35,139 nt of DNA from Chlorobium sp. (GCA_005843835.1 SZXZ01000037.1:1-35139); one strand, 5' to 3'. Counted from the first letter of the stretch, positions 1-8,724 are shown. The notes: a model not told the origin generated them from the letters alone. Numbers and translations are program-made.

Positions 1-1
1 A

Positions 2-97
2 GCCAATGAGTCATTCGAACTAATTCGGCGTTCGCTTTACGATAAACAACACAGGAGCAACAGGTTGGCAGTATGCTTGATGTTGCAGCGGAAATGA
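2..97 (+). other. Possible 3' end of an upstream gene
   Basis: One plus-strand frame is open from the window edge to a TGA at 95-97 (about 31 codons, ending LMLQRK). It could be the tail of a gene that starts outside the window. The stretch is too short to recognise a family and could equally be chance, so this is only a flag. From 98 to 181 I see only the leader of the next gene. Confidence 0.2.
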
Positions 98-181
98 AGA
101 CGGGACTACAAAGAACGTTGTAGGACTTATTGTTTTTGCCTGACTGATAAGAAATAATAAAAAGAAGAGATAAGCGCCCTG

Positions 182-1510
182 ATGAAAATTATTGACCGGT
201 ATATTCTGAAATCACATCTCGGGCCGTTCCTGTTTGCATTTATCACTATTATCTTTGTTCTCATCCTGCAGTTTTTTGCCACATTTGCCGATCGATTTGT
301 TGGCAGGGGTATCGAGGTTTCCGCTATAGTAGAACTGATTGTTCTTCAATCCGCATGGATGGTTGGACTTGCTGCGCCAATGGCAGTACTCATTGCGGTG
401 GTCATGGCTTTCGGAGCACTTACCACTACATCTGAAATGACCGTTTTAAGAGCATCAGGCATATCTCTTTATCGTGTCATGATTCCGGTACTCATTGCAG
501 GCCTGTTTCTTTCCGCTCTGGTAGAGCGTTTCAATAATGTTGTGTTACCCCAAGCGAACTTTTATGCAAAATCGCTGATGGTTGATATTGCAAGAGCAAA
601 ACCAGCGTTCGGATTGACTGAAAATGCTTTTTCAACCCTTGTGGACGGTTATTCCATTTTTGTCAGACAGTCAGATGCGCGCACCAAAGAGATCAAGGGT
701 ATTATTATTTACGATACATCCAGGTCTGATAATAGCGCTATGGTGACAGCCGAAAAGGGTACTATCGAATTTTCGCACGATTATCAGTATCTGGTCATGA
801 CACTTTTTAACGGTGAAATTCATGAAATCAGCCAACCTGATCACAAGGCATATCGTAATATGAGCTTTAAAAAGCATCGCTTTGTTTTTGAATCAAGCGG
901 GTTTGGATTTTCACGCAGTTCCACAAGCCGCATGCGTTCAGGCGACGGCGAGCTTTCAGCAAAGGAACTTCTTGTTATTGTAGACGAATTCAAAAAAAGA
1001 ATTACAGCTGCCGAACAAAGAACTCTCAGACCACTTGAATCTCTGGAACGCATTATTGGTGAACGTCAACCTGCAAGTGTTGACCTACGTTATCAGACCA
1101 CGGGCAACAAAAAACCTGTTTCGGAAGCTGTTGCAGAAGAATATGTTGATCGCCAGATCAGTACCTTAGACACCGACTTAAAAAGCATCGAATCAAACAC
1201 AAACATGTATAACAAATACATGGCGGCATACCATAAAAAATTTTCTCTGTCAATGGCCTGTTTTGTATTTGTGCTTGTAGGCGCCCCTCTTGGTGTCCTT
1301 GCGAGACGAGGCGGGTTTGGAGTCGGCGCAAGCATGTCCTTGCTCTTTTTTGTACTCTATTGGATGCTTATGATTTCCGGAGAAAAAATTGCCGAACGTG
1401 GCTTGCTTGATCCTATGGTTTCAATGTGGCTGGCCAATGCTGTTATGGCGTGTATCGGTATCAGCCTTATTATCAGTCTGACCAGCGCAGTATTTAATAC
1501 CTCCCGATAA
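182..1510 (+). CDS. LptF/LptG family lipopolysaccharide export permease (YjgP/YjgQ)
   Basis: A 442-residue inner-membrane protein of the LptF/LptG family, which with LptB powers extraction of lipopolysaccharide from the inner membrane towards the LptC-LptA bridge. It has the family layout: an N-terminal helix starting MKIIDRYILK, two more helices to about residue 110, a soluble periplasmic jellyroll-like region from about 130 to 345, then a C-terminal helix block containing SLSMACFVFVLVGAPLGV and a GGFGVG turn. It is longer than the usual roughly 360 residues because of a charged segment at about 255-335. The ATG is preceded by a purine-rich AAGAAGAGA at 162-170. No second lpt gene lies beside it, so whether it is the F or G partner cannot be decided. 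Its 3' end converges on the thioesterase gene. Confidence 0.88.
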   Translation: MKIIDRYILKSHLGPFLFAFITIIFVLILQFFATFADRFVGRGIEVSAIVELIVLQSAWMVGLAAPMAVLIAVVMAFGALTTTSEMTVLRASGISLYRVMIPVLIAGLFLSALVERFNNVVLPQANFYAKSLMVDIARAKPAFGLTENAFSTLVDGYSIFVRQSDARTKEIKGIIIYDTSRSDNSAMVTAEKGTIEFSHDYQYLVMTLFNGEIHEISQPDHKAYRNMSFKKHRFVFESSGFGFSRSSTSRMRSGDGELSAKELLVIVDEFKKRITAAEQRTLRPLESLERIIGERQPASVDLRYQTTGNKKPVSEAVAEEYVDRQISTLDTDLKSIESNTNMYNKYMAAYHKKFSLSMACFVFVLVGAPLGVLARRGGFGVGASMSLLFFVLYWMLMISGEKIAERGLLDPMVSMWLANAVMACIGISLIISLTSAVFNTSR

Positions 1511-1535
1511 TAGAACGAACAGGCATAGTATCTGT

Positions 1536-1928
1536 TCAGTGGCAGTTATTATCTGTTCCTGATTTTTTATACCCGCAACAAAGCTCTTTTTTAACACCCT
1601 TTTCATCAAGACATACAAAGGTGATATTTGTACTGAATGCCAGTATCCTTTCACCGGTCTCAATACTTTTTTTATAAACATGGACCGTATACTCAATGGA
1701 AGTATGTCCGATTTTGCTCTTTGCAGTTACAAAACAAAGGATAGATCCGCCACGTATACTTTTTTTGAATTCCACCTTATCCATACCAACCGTTACAAAG
1801 TTACAACCGGGATAATCCAGAGATACGGCAATATAACTTACCTCATCGATCCATTTTAAAAGGTTGCCACCAAACAGAAATCCATAATGGTTCAGATGTT
1901 CTGGCAAAACAAGTTTATAGGTTTCCAT
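1536..1928 (-). CDS. Acyl-CoA thioesterase, hotdog fold (YciA/BACH type)
   Basis: A 130-residue single hotdog-domain protein, predicted to hydrolyse acyl-CoA thioesters in the cytosol. The diagnostic helix motif is present: [16 protein letters not shown] (residues 14-29), with the family's catalytic acid at about D28, followed by the strand [15 protein letters not shown], where the family places CoA and active-site contacts. The tail is cysteine-containing and polar ([14 protein letters not shown]), not conserved in the family as I know it. No Shine-Dalgarno is visible before the ATG. The gene is monocistronic, converging on the Lpt permease with about 25 bp between them and diverging from the L,D-transpeptidase genes across a long AT-rich spacer. 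Substrate chain length cannot be read from the sequence. Confidence 0.85.
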   Translation of the reverse strand: METYKLVLPEHLNHYGFLFGGNLLKWIDEVSYIAVSLDYPGCNFVTVGMDKVEFKKSIRGGSILCFVTAKSKIGHTSIEYTVHVYKKSIETGERILAFSTNITFVCLDEKGVKKELCCGYKKSGTDNNCH

Positions 1929-2274
1929 AGGGAGATTGGATTGCTTTTTAATGATTTCTTATTACCAGGGTTAATTTAGAACAATCGTTTTAGCTAAAAC
2001 AATTTATAAATATTTAAAGACTGTTGATCGATTGCGAGTTGGCTCTTGAAAAAAGCCCACCTTTAATTTGGACTCAATTGTTATAAGATATGTTCAGCGA
2101 TTCGACGAATGATATAAACTACTGCACAATATCCATTTATTATATGGATAACAGTTTAATTTTTTAAGCATTTTTTAGGTTTTCTTTAATCTTCTATTAA
2201 GAGGTAATTCATTAAGATATAGAAATATAAATCAGTAGCACGTATTCCATATTTCAGTTGATTTGAGGAAGGCA
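1929..2274. promoter_or_regulatory. AT-rich divergent intergenic region
   Basis: This 346-bp spacer separates two divergent genes (thioesterase and the first L,D-transpeptidase) and so must hold both promoters. It is strongly AT-rich, more so than the flanking genes. It contains a 7-bp inverted repeat TATCCAT/ATGGATA at 2130-2150 and many A/T tracts. I cannot assign a confident -35/-10 pair. No protein of note is encoded in either strand. Confidence 0.45.
2130..2150. repeat. Inverted repeat TATCCAT-N7-ATGGATA
   Basis: Perfect 7-bp arms separated by 7 bp, about 125 bp upstream of the first L,D-transpeptidase start. There is no T-run after it, so it is not an obvious terminator. It could be an operator or chance in an AT-rich spacer. 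Confidence 0.3.
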
Positions 2275-2997
2275 ATGATTACCAAAAATATTTTGACCCT
2301 ACTCAACAATAAAAACCTCAGCACGAATCGAGTTGTTCAGGCATGGATTATTGGAGGCATGCTTATCCTTGGAGTTTTAGTATGTAATCATCAATCTGCA
2401 ATTACTCAAGAAAACGTCTGCAATATTTTGGTGCTTTGTTCTAAAAATTCCATTTCAAATGAAAATGTCTGCAAGGTTACCCTAATTCCTGAAAATGCTT
2501 CTGATGAGGTTCAGGGACACGCCGATTGGATAGTCAATTCGAAAGACAATCAGGATATGCCGTTTGTAATTCTTGATAAAAAGCGGGCTAAAATTTTTGT
2601 TTTTCAAAAAGATGGAAAAAATCTCGGCTCAGCACCTGCACTTCTCGGTATAGCAATCGGCGACAATTATGTTCCCGGCACCGGACAAAAACAGCTATCA
2701 GAAATCCCGTTCAAAGATCGCACGACTCCTGCCGGCAGATTTATTGCCCGTCTTGGTAAAAATTCGCATGGTGAGGAGGTTTTATGGGTTGACTACGATA
2801 TGGCCATTGCTATTCATGGTGTTGTTACCGGTAATCCTAAAGACCATCGACTTGAGCGCCTGCAGTCTCAAAACCCTAAAGATCATCGCATCTCATTTGG
2901 ATGTATTAATGTGCCGACTAATTTTTATTCTTCAGTCATCAGTCCTTTGTTTACAAGGCGACAAGGGGTAGTGTATGTGCTTCCGGAGACTGCATAA
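2275..2997 (+). CDS. L,D-transpeptidase, YkuD-type domain (first tandem copy)
   Basis: A 240-residue envelope protein of the YkuD L,D-transpeptidase family, which makes 3-3 crosslinks in peptidoglycan or attaches proteins to it. One membrane helix (about residues 19-37, VVQAWIIGGMLILGVLVC) anchors or exports it; the catalytic domain covers about 93-236. The likely catalytic residues are H181 (AIAIHGVV) and C210 in HRISFGCINVP. The arginine usual after the cysteine in YkuD proteins is replaced by asparagine, as in its tandem partner. I prefer the ATG at 2275, preceded by GAGGAAGG at 2265-2272, over a TTG four codons upstream. An oddity is four cysteines in the linker (C38, C49, C55, C66) with a repeated ENVC motif. 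The next gene is a paralogue about 70% identical in the catalytic domain. Confidence 0.85.
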   Translation: MITKNILTLLNNKNLSTNRVVQAWIIGGMLILGVLVCNHQSAITQENVCNILVLCSKNSISNENVCKVTLIPENASDEVQGHADWIVNSKDNQDMPFVILDKKRAKIFVFQKDGKNLGSAPALLGIAIGDNYVPGTGQKQLSEIPFKDRTTPAGRFIARLGKNSHGEEVLWVDYDMAIAIHGVVTGNPKDHRLERLQSQNPKDHRISFGCINVPTNFYSSVISPLFTRRQGVVYVLPETA

Positions 2998-3088
2998 TAT
3001 TTGTTATAATTGTTATTTTTCCTGAAATCTTCATCACTAAGGAACCGATTAAAGGAAAAAAGTATTTTATTATAATACCCTTAAGTAG

Positions 3089-3112
3089 TTCCGCTCCCTA
3101 GTTACTGCGGAA
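3089..3112. repeat. Small inverted repeat between the tandem transpeptidase genes
   Basis: Arms TTCCGC (3089-3094) and GCGGAA (3107-3112) with a 12-nt loop in the 153-bp spacer between the two L,D-transpeptidase genes. There is no T-run on either side, so termination is doubtful. Confidence 0.3.
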
Positions 3113-3150
3113 TAACCAAAAAAAGTAGTAAAACATATTTATTCATAGAG

Positions 3151-3846
3151 ATGAGACGTATTAATCGTTTTTGCTTGACATGGTTGTACAAGGTTGTTAT
3201 TATCGCCGGACTCGTTGTTCTCAGTTTCAATCATGCAGAAGCGAAGGGCAAAAAGGGGGCCGCAGGAAAAGCTTCTCCAGCGTATGTATCCTTAATACAA
3301 GTGCCTGAAGATGTTCGGGAATTTGTAAAAGGGATAGTCAGCTCAAAAGATAATCAGGATATGCCGTTCATAATTCTTGATAAAAAACGGGCTAAATTGT
3401 TTGTTTATCAAAGAGAAGGTAAAAATCTAGGCGGTGCTCCAGCACTTCTCGGTGTAGCAGTAGGTGACGATTATGTTGCGGGCACTGGAGAAAAAAAACT
3501 TTCAGAAATTCCACCGGAAGAGCGCACAACACCCGCCGGCAGATTTAAGGCCCGTCTTGGTAAAAATTCGCATGGCGAGGAAGTACTTTGGGTTGACTAC
3601 GACATGGGCATTGCTATTCATGCCGTTGTAACCAATAATCCGAAAGAACGTCGCCTTCAACGTCTGAAATCTCCCGACCCAAAAGAACATCGTATTTCGT
3701 GGGGGTGTATAAATGTACCCAAGAAATTTTATACAAAAATTGTAAGTCCATCCTTTAAGACCTTCGGGGGAATGGTCTATGTTTTACCCGAGAGCAAGAC
3801 TATGGACGAAGTTTTCGGTACTCCATTACAAACGAGCAGCCTTTGA
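3151..3846 (+). CDS. L,D-transpeptidase, YkuD-type domain (second tandem copy)
   Basis: A 231-residue paralogue of the preceding gene and predicted peptidoglycan L,D-transpeptidase. The N-terminus is a cleavable-looking signal peptide (MRRINRF, hydrophobic core about 14-26, then NHAEAKG), so this copy is probably released into the periplasm whereas the first may stay anchored. A basic, glycine-rich linker (about 32-42) precedes the catalytic domain. Likely catalytic residues are H157 (IAIHAVV) and C186 in HRISWGCINVP. It ends with an extra tail of about 17 residues (KTMDEVFGTPLQ...) absent from the first copy. Close protein and DNA similarity marks a local tandem duplication followed by divergence of the N-terminus. 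It converges on the rqcH gene with about 20 bp between them. Confidence 0.87.
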   Translation: MRRINRFCLTWLYKVVIIAGLVVLSFNHAEAKGKKGAAGKASPAYVSLIQVPEDVREFVKGIVSSKDNQDMPFIILDKKRAKLFVYQREGKNLGGAPALLGVAVGDDYVAGTGEKKLSEIPPEERTTPAGRFKARLGKNSHGEEVLWVDYDMGIAIHAVVTNNPKERRLQRLKSPDPKEHRISWGCINVPKKFYTKIVSPSFKTFGGMVYVLPESKTMDEVFGTPLQTSSL

Positions 3847-3866
3847 GATCGCTCTTTTGCATGCTG

Positions 3867-5510
3867 TTATTCTAGCACGCTCAGAGGTCGGACAGGTTTC
3901 ACAATCAGAACCTCTTCACGTTCAACAATAACCTGACCGGCAGGAAGATTTTTACCGTGCCTCACATATTTTTTCAAAGTATATATCACCGGCACAAGTT
4001 CAGAATGTTTAGCGGCAGAATTCCATGCGGCAATTTCAGCGGCTTGAGTGATTTCATTCAACTGGTTCATGCTCACTCCTTTCAGAATGCAGTGAGAACC
4101 TGCTGCTCCTCGCGCATGCAGCCAGATATCATTCGGTCGTGCATAGGTAAAGGTTAACAGGTCGTTGTTCGCTGCATTTTTACCAATAAACAACGTAGCA
4201 GATGTCGATATTTTAACCGTTCTGAATGGTAAAGCCGAACTCCTATTTTTCGCAGGCAGAGTTTTGGAAGTATTAAGAATGCCTGCATGGCTTTCTACAA
4301 ATTTACGAGCTTCTTTGGGTGTAGCAATATTTTCTGTTGAGGCAATTATTTCTGCCAGCTTGTTTTTTTCGTTCACAAGTCTGGAATTTCTTTCGAGCAT
4401 TGCCTTGAGTTTTCTTTTCGTTTTTGAAGCTTTTAAAAAATATTCTTCTGCATTTTTTTGAATCGAAAGCGCTTCCTTAAGCCTGATAGTTACATCATGA
4501 GCACCAGGTTCAAAAATATTTTTTACAGTGATGCTCTGCCGGTTGATTCTGGGTTCATAAAGTGACGACATGAGCAGATGTCCAAAAGTCTCATAGTTAC
4601 GGGCAAATTCTGCGATCAATTCGGGATTGAAGCTATCAAGCGCTTTTTTCTTTTTTGCTAACTCACGCTCAAGTTTTAAGCGAAGAACTTTCAGCGTCTC
4701 TTTAGTATCAAGAAACTGCCACATTTTTATACTGTAATCAGTGAGTCCCTCAAGAACAGAATCAAATACATGTGTGCGTTCGGCTGCTCCGTGCAAAAGA
4801 GAAAATACCGGTTGACCATGTTCATTTTCATAGACCGCAGCTTCAGGGTCAAGTATTTCGTAAAACACAGATTGAAAAGCTATAAAGAGACCTTCATTAC
4901 CGGTCTCTCGGTTCCATCTTTTCATCACTTCCTTAACAAGGGCACTATCAAAACCCGGAAGGACTGACGCTAGTTTTTCGGGAAGAGTCTCTACATCTCC
5001 AGATGTGAGTCGTTCACAAAACCTGGTTTTGTTCATAGTAAGAGCTTCAAGCTCTCTCAAAACACTAAACGAGTTGTTGTCGCTCTGAAAGTGCAATCCT
5101 TCTAAAGAGTTTTTTTGCTTGAAGGCATCAGTAATTCTGTTTTCCCTGACAAGAATCACGTTAGTTTTTGAACCAAATAACTGCAGGACAATGATGGCGT
5201 TATCAGCAAGCAAAATTTGTATTTCCCGGTCATACGGCGATATCCTGACTGATGAAACCCTTTGATTGCAGGTTTCGATCATCAGATCAGCCGAATTGCG
5301 TGGTTTATTGTGATTATGTTCCTTCGTGGAGAGAGAAAAAAGGGGAGTATGGGTGACCACGACAATATTGAGATGCCGGCTGTCCTGACAAATAAAGCTA
5401 AGAGTGAGTTCATTTTTCAACGTCGAATAAATCTCTATCAGACAACCTCCCGCAAGTCGTTCGTGCAATTCCATGGCAGCATGGTAGAGAGTAAAATAAT
5501 TGTGTATCAT
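3867..5510 (-). CDS. rqcH: RqcH/NFACT-family ribosome quality control protein
   Basis: A 547-residue NFACT protein (older name: fibronectin-binding protein A-like), the bacterial counterpart of eukaryotic Rqc2/NEMF. In Bacillus subtilis, RqcH binds obstructed 50S subunits and recruits tRNA-Ala to add C-terminal alanine tails to stalled nascent chains. Visible parts: NFACT-N about 1-240, including the D94-R95 pair (SPYDREIQI) at the position of the DR motif needed for tailing; a charged coiled coil about 268-395; NFACT-R about 435-535 with GKNAANNDLLTF, ARPNDIWLHARG and SH. The DNA-binding-like helix-hairpin-helix of longer members is not obvious. The ATG at 5510 gives the normal family N-terminus. 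The gene diverges from the dCMP deaminase gene across about 80 bp, and no rqcP-like gene is adjacent. Confidence 0.88.
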   Translation of the reverse strand: MIHNYFTLYHAAMELHERLAGGCLIEIYSTLKNELTLSFICQDSRHLNIVVVTHTPLFSLSTKEHNHNKPRNSADLMIETCNQRVSSVRISPYDREIQILLADNAIIVLQLFGSKTNVILVRENRITDAFKQKNSLEGLHFQSDNNSFSVLRELEALTMNKTRFCERLTSGDVETLPEKLASVLPGFDSALVKEVMKRWNRETGNEGLFIAFQSVFYEILDPEAAVYENEHGQPVFSLLHGAAERTHVFDSVLEGLTDYSIKMWQFLDTKETLKVLRLKLERELAKKKKALDSFNPELIAEFARNYETFGHLLMSSLYEPRINRQSITVKNIFEPGAHDVTIRLKEALSIQKNAEEYFLKASKTKRKLKAMLERNSRLVNEKNKLAEIIASTENIATPKEARKFVESHAGILNTSKTLPAKNRSSALPFRTVKISTSATLFIGKNAANNDLLTFTYARPNDIWLHARGAAGSHCILKGVSMNQLNEITQAAEIAAWNSAAKHSELVPVIYTLKKYVRHGKNLPAGQVIVEREEVLIVKPVRPLSVLE

Positions 5511-5590
5511 GATTGACTAATGCGTTGCATGAGCCCGTTCTTTTTCTCTATTTTAAGAGCGTATATATTTTTCATAATGTATTAAAAAAT

Positions 5591-6124
5591 ATGGCCATGC
5601 CAGAAGAAACAAAGACGGGATGCAGCTGCACCGGAGATGAAAAACATGAACATTCAGAGGTTGAAAAGCGGCTTGGATGGCATGAATATTTTATGAGTGT
5701 CGCACATCTCATCTCTCGCAGGGCTACCTGTACCCGTGGTCATATCGGCTCAGTCATTGTCCGGGACCACAGTATTCTTTCTACAGGATATAATGGCGCA
5801 CCAGCCGGATTACCTCACTGCAACGACAGCAACTGTCGTATTTATCGCAGCACCCATCCTGACGGCACCGTCGAAGAAAATTGCGTCAATACTATTCATG
5901 CTGAAATCAATGCTATTGCCCAGGCGGCAAAACATGGTGTCTCAATTAAGGATTCCGATATATACATTACGGCCAGCCCTTGTATTCATTGCCTGAAAGT
6001 GCTTATTAATGTGGGTATAAAAACAATTTATTACGATAAACCCTATAAAATCGAAAATATTGACGAGCTCCTCAGGCTTTCGGGTATTAAGCTGGTACAG
6101 GTCAACATGGCACATAACCAATAG
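5591..6124 (+). CDS. Deoxycytidylate (dCMP) deaminase, ComEB type
   Basis: A 177-residue zinc-dependent deaminase converting dCMP to dUMP, the precursor of thymidylate. Zinc ligands and catalytic acid: H103-A-E105 and C131-x-x-C134 (SPCIHC). The family-specific front part is present as [24 protein letters not shown], with additional C/H residues (HC at 76-77, C82, C98) that in this family hold a second zinc. I start at the ATG at 5591 because upstream codons in the same frame do not resemble the family; another ATG lies two codons downstream, and neither has a good Shine-Dalgarno. The N-terminal 20 residues are unusually rich in Cys, His and acid ([13 protein letters not shown]). Only 8 bp separate it from ribD, another member of the same deaminase superfamily, so the two are probably co-transcribed. 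Confidence 0.9.
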   Translation: MAMPEETKTGCSCTGDEKHEHSEVEKRLGWHEYFMSVAHLISRRATCTRGHIGSVIVRDHSILSTGYNGAPAGLPHCNDSNCRIYRSTHPDGTVEENCVNTIHAEINAIAQAAKHGVSIKDSDIYITASPCIHCLKVLINVGIKTIYYDKPYKIENIDELLRLSGIKLVQVNMAHNQ

Positions 6125-6132
6125 GAGCGACA

Positions 6133-7233
6133 ATGCCGAACAGTGATGAAGTTCTGTTTATGAGGCGCTGTCTCGAACTTGCCTTAAAAGGTGCTGGCAG
6201 TGTAAGTCCTAACCCGATGGTAGGTTCGGTTATTGTACATAATGGTGAAATCATCGGTCAAGGCTATCACGAAAAATTTGGCGGCCCTCATGCTGAAGTC
6301 AATGCCATTGCATCTGTGTCCGACAAGGGATTACTTCGCCATTCAACGTTATATGTCAATTTGGAACCCTGTTCCCATTTTGGAAAAACCCCTCCATGCA
6401 GTGACCTCATTATTGCAGAAGGTATATCCCGTGTTGTTGTCGGGTGCCGTGACCCCCATGATGCCGTCGCAGGAAAAGGTATCGCAAAGCTTCGTGATGC
6501 AGGCATTGAGGTAACCGAAGGTGTTCTTGAAGCTGAGAGCATGAAACTGAATGAAGCATTTATAAAAAGTCATACTGCCGGGTTGCCACTGGTAACACTT
6601 AAACTTGCTCAAACCCTCGATGGAAAAATTGCAACCTCTCTTGGTGCATCCCGATGGATAACCGGTGAAGAGGCAAGGACTGAGGTTCACCGCCTTCGCA
6701 GCATCTACGATGCAGTCATCATCGGTGAAGCAACAATACGGGTTGACGACGCACTTCTTACCGTCCGGCACTGTAAAGGCAGACATCCTCTTAGGGTTGT
6801 TTTAGATCGCAAGTTAAGTCTGCCGTTGAACGCTAAAATTTTCGGGTCTGAGGCTGAAACTATTCTTTTTGCTTCGTCCTCATGGTCTGATTTACCGAAA
6901 GTTGAAGAGTTAAGGCAAAAAGGAGTGACCGTCTTATTTGTCAAAGAGCATGCGGGAGAACTCGATCTAAAAGAAGTGCTTCATGAGCTTCACAAGCGCC
7001 GGATTCTTTCAGTAATGGTGGAAGGAGGCAACAGATTGTCAGCTTCGTTTATTCGCGAAAAGCTTGTTGATAAAATATATATGTTTATAGCTCCAAAGCT
7101 CTTCGGTGGAGACGGTTTAAGCGCTTTCGCGCCTTTAGGCATCAGTCTGCCTGATCAGGCAGTGAATCTGCGATTTGAAAAACCCCGGTATTTCGGGAGA
7201 GACATACTGCTGGAGGCTTATGTTGAGGCATAA
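6133..7233 (+). CDS. ribD: Bifunctional riboflavin biosynthesis protein RibD
   Basis: A 366-residue fusion of diaminohydroxyphosphoribosylaminopyrimidine deaminase and 5-amino-6-(5-phosphoribosylamino)uracil reductase, catalysing steps two and three of riboflavin synthesis. The deaminase domain (about 1-145) has [12 protein letters not shown]53-A-E55, and the zinc motif with C80 and C89 ([14 protein letters not shown]). The reductase domain (about 150-365) begins [16 protein letters not shown] and contains [10 protein letters not shown] and the [12 protein letters not shown] nucleotide-binding strand. AGGAG at 6123-6127 overlaps the stop of the upstream gene and supports translational coupling. 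No FMN riboswitch-like leader is visible. ribE lies about 4 kb downstream, so the pathway is scattered. Confidence 0.95.
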   Translation: MPNSDEVLFMRRCLELALKGAGSVSPNPMVGSVIVHNGEIIGQGYHEKFGGPHAEVNAIASVSDKGLLRHSTLYVNLEPCSHFGKTPPCSDLIIAEGISRVVVGCRDPHDAVAGKGIAKLRDAGIEVTEGVLEAESMKLNEAFIKSHTAGLPLVTLKLAQTLDGKIATSLGASRWITGEEARTEVHRLRSIYDAVIIGEATIRVDDALLTVRHCKGRHPLRVVLDRKLSLPLNAKIFGSEAETILFASSSWSDLPKVEELRQKGVTVLFVKEHAGELDLKEVLHELHKRRILSVMVEGGNRLSASFIREKLVDKIYMFIAPKLFGGDGLSAFAPLGISLPDQAVNLRFEKPRYFGRDILLEAYVEA

Positions 7234-7326
7234 AAAAGAGTTTTTGCGACCTGGAGGCTATAGAAGGATGATATTACATGCAACTGCTGTAAGATGGTAA
7301 AAAAACACACAAAAAGGAGGTTGTTT

Positions 7327-7743
7327 ATGCTGGACCGTCTTATCAATAACCCTGATCTTGGAAAGTTGCTTCTTCGGGTTTCAGTTGGCTCCATGATGTT
7401 ATTTCACGGTCTCAACAAACTTCAGCACGGGTATGGGTTTATCACGCCGATGCTTCAGAACGCGAGGTTACCCGGATATCTTTCGCATGGTATTCTGGTT
7501 GGTGAGCTTCTTGCACCTCTGTTTATGGTGCTGGGTCTCTACACCCGACCTGCGGCTTTACTGCTGGCATTTGTCATGGTAATGGCCGTATATCTTGTTC
7601 ATACAAAAGAACTTTTTTCCGTGTCGGCACACGGTGGATACGCCCTTGAACTGCAAGTACTTTATTTATTTGGCTCACTGGCAGTTTTCTTTTTCGGTGC
7701 TGGTCGGTACAGTGCTGCACATGGTAGCGGTCTCTGGAAATAA
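7327..7743 (+). CDS. DoxX family membrane protein
   Basis: A 138-residue integral membrane protein of the DoxX family, with four predicted helices (about 15-33, 52-71, 75-93, 106-125). The family signature is visible in [18 protein letters not shown] and in [23 protein letters not shown]. Its biochemical role is not known in bacteria of this type; some relatives take part in thiol or sulfur redox processes. The start at 7327 is decided by a near-consensus AAGGAGG at 7314-7320; the in-frame ATG 33 bp upstream would place that Shine-Dalgarno inside the gene. The stop codon overlaps the start of the following ABC ATPase, implying coupled translation. Confidence 0.85.
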   Translation: MLDRLINNPDLGKLLLRVSVGSMMLFHGLNKLQHGYGFITPMLQNARLPGYLSHGILVGELLAPLFMVLGLYTRPAALLLAFVMVMAVYLVHTKELFSVSAHGGYALELQVLYLFGSLAVFFFGAGRYSAAHGSGLWK

Positions 7744-8579
7744 TGGATCATCATCTTCACTACGCGGTCATCGACATTCATCGTGTAACAGCTTATTGTG
7801 GCAGCTCCTGTGTTTTCAGGGACTTTTCACTCACACTTGAAGCAGGCTCCAGTATTGCCATCATAGGGCCAAACGGCTCAGGCAAGACCACTCTGATGAA
7901 ACTACTGTCGCGCGATCTTTATCCTGTTGCAGATCCTGGCAGCCATATAAGGATTTTTGGCAAAGAGCAATGGAACGTATGGGATCTGCGCACCCGTCTC
8001 GGCATTGTTTCCCACGATTTACAACACAATTACCTTTCAGGCGCCGGCGGCATCCAGGTGATTTTATCCGGTATATATGCAAGTATTGATACTTGGCAAA
8101 ACCAGCAGTTCAGTACTGCTGACCTTCAAAAAGCTGAAGCAATCATGGAAAATCTAGGCATCGGAGCATTGAAACATCGTGCTTTTGGTGCCATGTCAAC
8201 AGGACAGCAGCGTCGATGCCTTCTGGGTCGGGCACTCATAAACAATCCTGAAGCACTCCTGCTGGACGAACCGACCACCGGCCTTGATCTTCGCTCAACG
8301 TTTCAGTACATCGAAACCCTTCGTCAACTTTTGAAATCAGGAAAAACAGTAATCCTGGTTACGCATCATATTCACGAAATTCCTCCCGAAATTCAAAGAG
8401 TGGTGTTGATAAAAGAAGGCCGAATTGTCAACGATGGTAACAAAGTCGATGTTTTGACATCCAAATCACTTTCCGATTTGTTCGACTATTCCTTGCAGGT
8501 AATATCGTTGAATGGGTATTTTCAGGTAGTACCGGATACAGAAGATTCCACATTCATGCGGACTACAGTAAATTTTTAA
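7743..8579 (+). CDS. Orphan ABC transporter ATP-binding protein (YlmA/ModF-like)
   Basis: A 278-residue single nucleotide-binding domain. Walker A GPNGSGKT is at 42-49, the Q-loop glutamine at Q94, the ABC signature MSTGQQ at 151-156, Walker B ALLLDEP at 171-177, the D-loop TGLD and the H-loop histidine at H208 (VTHHIHEIPPEI). All catalytic elements are intact. The HEIPPEI segment and overall form resemble the YlmA/ModF-like group of ATPases that often lack a linked permease. None is encoded here: the only membrane gene adjacent is the DoxX protein, whose stop overlaps this start (TAATG). Substrate cannot be predicted. Partner permease elsewhere, or a non-transport role, are both possible. 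Confidence 0.88.
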   Translation: MDHHLHYAVIDIHRVTAYCGSSCVFRDFSLTLEAGSSIAIIGPNGSGKTTLMKLLSRDLYPVADPGSHIRIFGKEQWNVWDLRTRLGIVSHDLQHNYLSGAGGIQVILSGIYASIDTWQNQQFSTADLQKAEAIMENLGIGALKHRAFGAMSTGQQRRCLLGRALINNPEALLLDEPTTGLDLRSTFQYIETLRQLLKSGKTVILVTHHIHEIPPEIQRVVLIKEGRIVNDGNKVDVLTSKSLSDLFDYSLQVISLNGYFQVVPDTEDSTFMRTTVNF

Positions 8580-8601
8580 AGCATTGTTAATATTGTTCTT
8601 T

Positions 8602-8619
8602 TGCTGAACTCCTTCAGCA
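8602..8619. other. Perfect 7-bp hairpin TGCTGAA-CTCC-TTCAGCA
   Basis: Perfect 7-bp stem with a 4-nt loop, 23 bp after the stop of the ABC ATPase gene. No T-run follows on the plus strand (GGTTTGATG) or on the minus strand (AAAAG), so it lacks the second half of an intrinsic terminator. It may still help 3' end protection of the upstream transcript. Confidence 0.4.
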
Positions 8620-8724
8620 GGTTTGATGTTGAAATGAGTCGATTACCTCGTCTGTTAGCTCTTACCGCATCAGGCCTTTTCTAAACAGCAGTTATTTTTT
8701 AATAACAAATAATCCCTAATTTTT

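Noticed and set aside
5513-5590. Upstream extension of the dCMP deaminase gene
   Set aside because: The extra residues do not match the family and fill the divergent promoter gap with rqcH.
7234-7326. FMN riboswitch or other leader near ribD/ribE
   Set aside because: Neither ribD nor ribE has an upstream region long enough or with the conserved RFN-element blocks.
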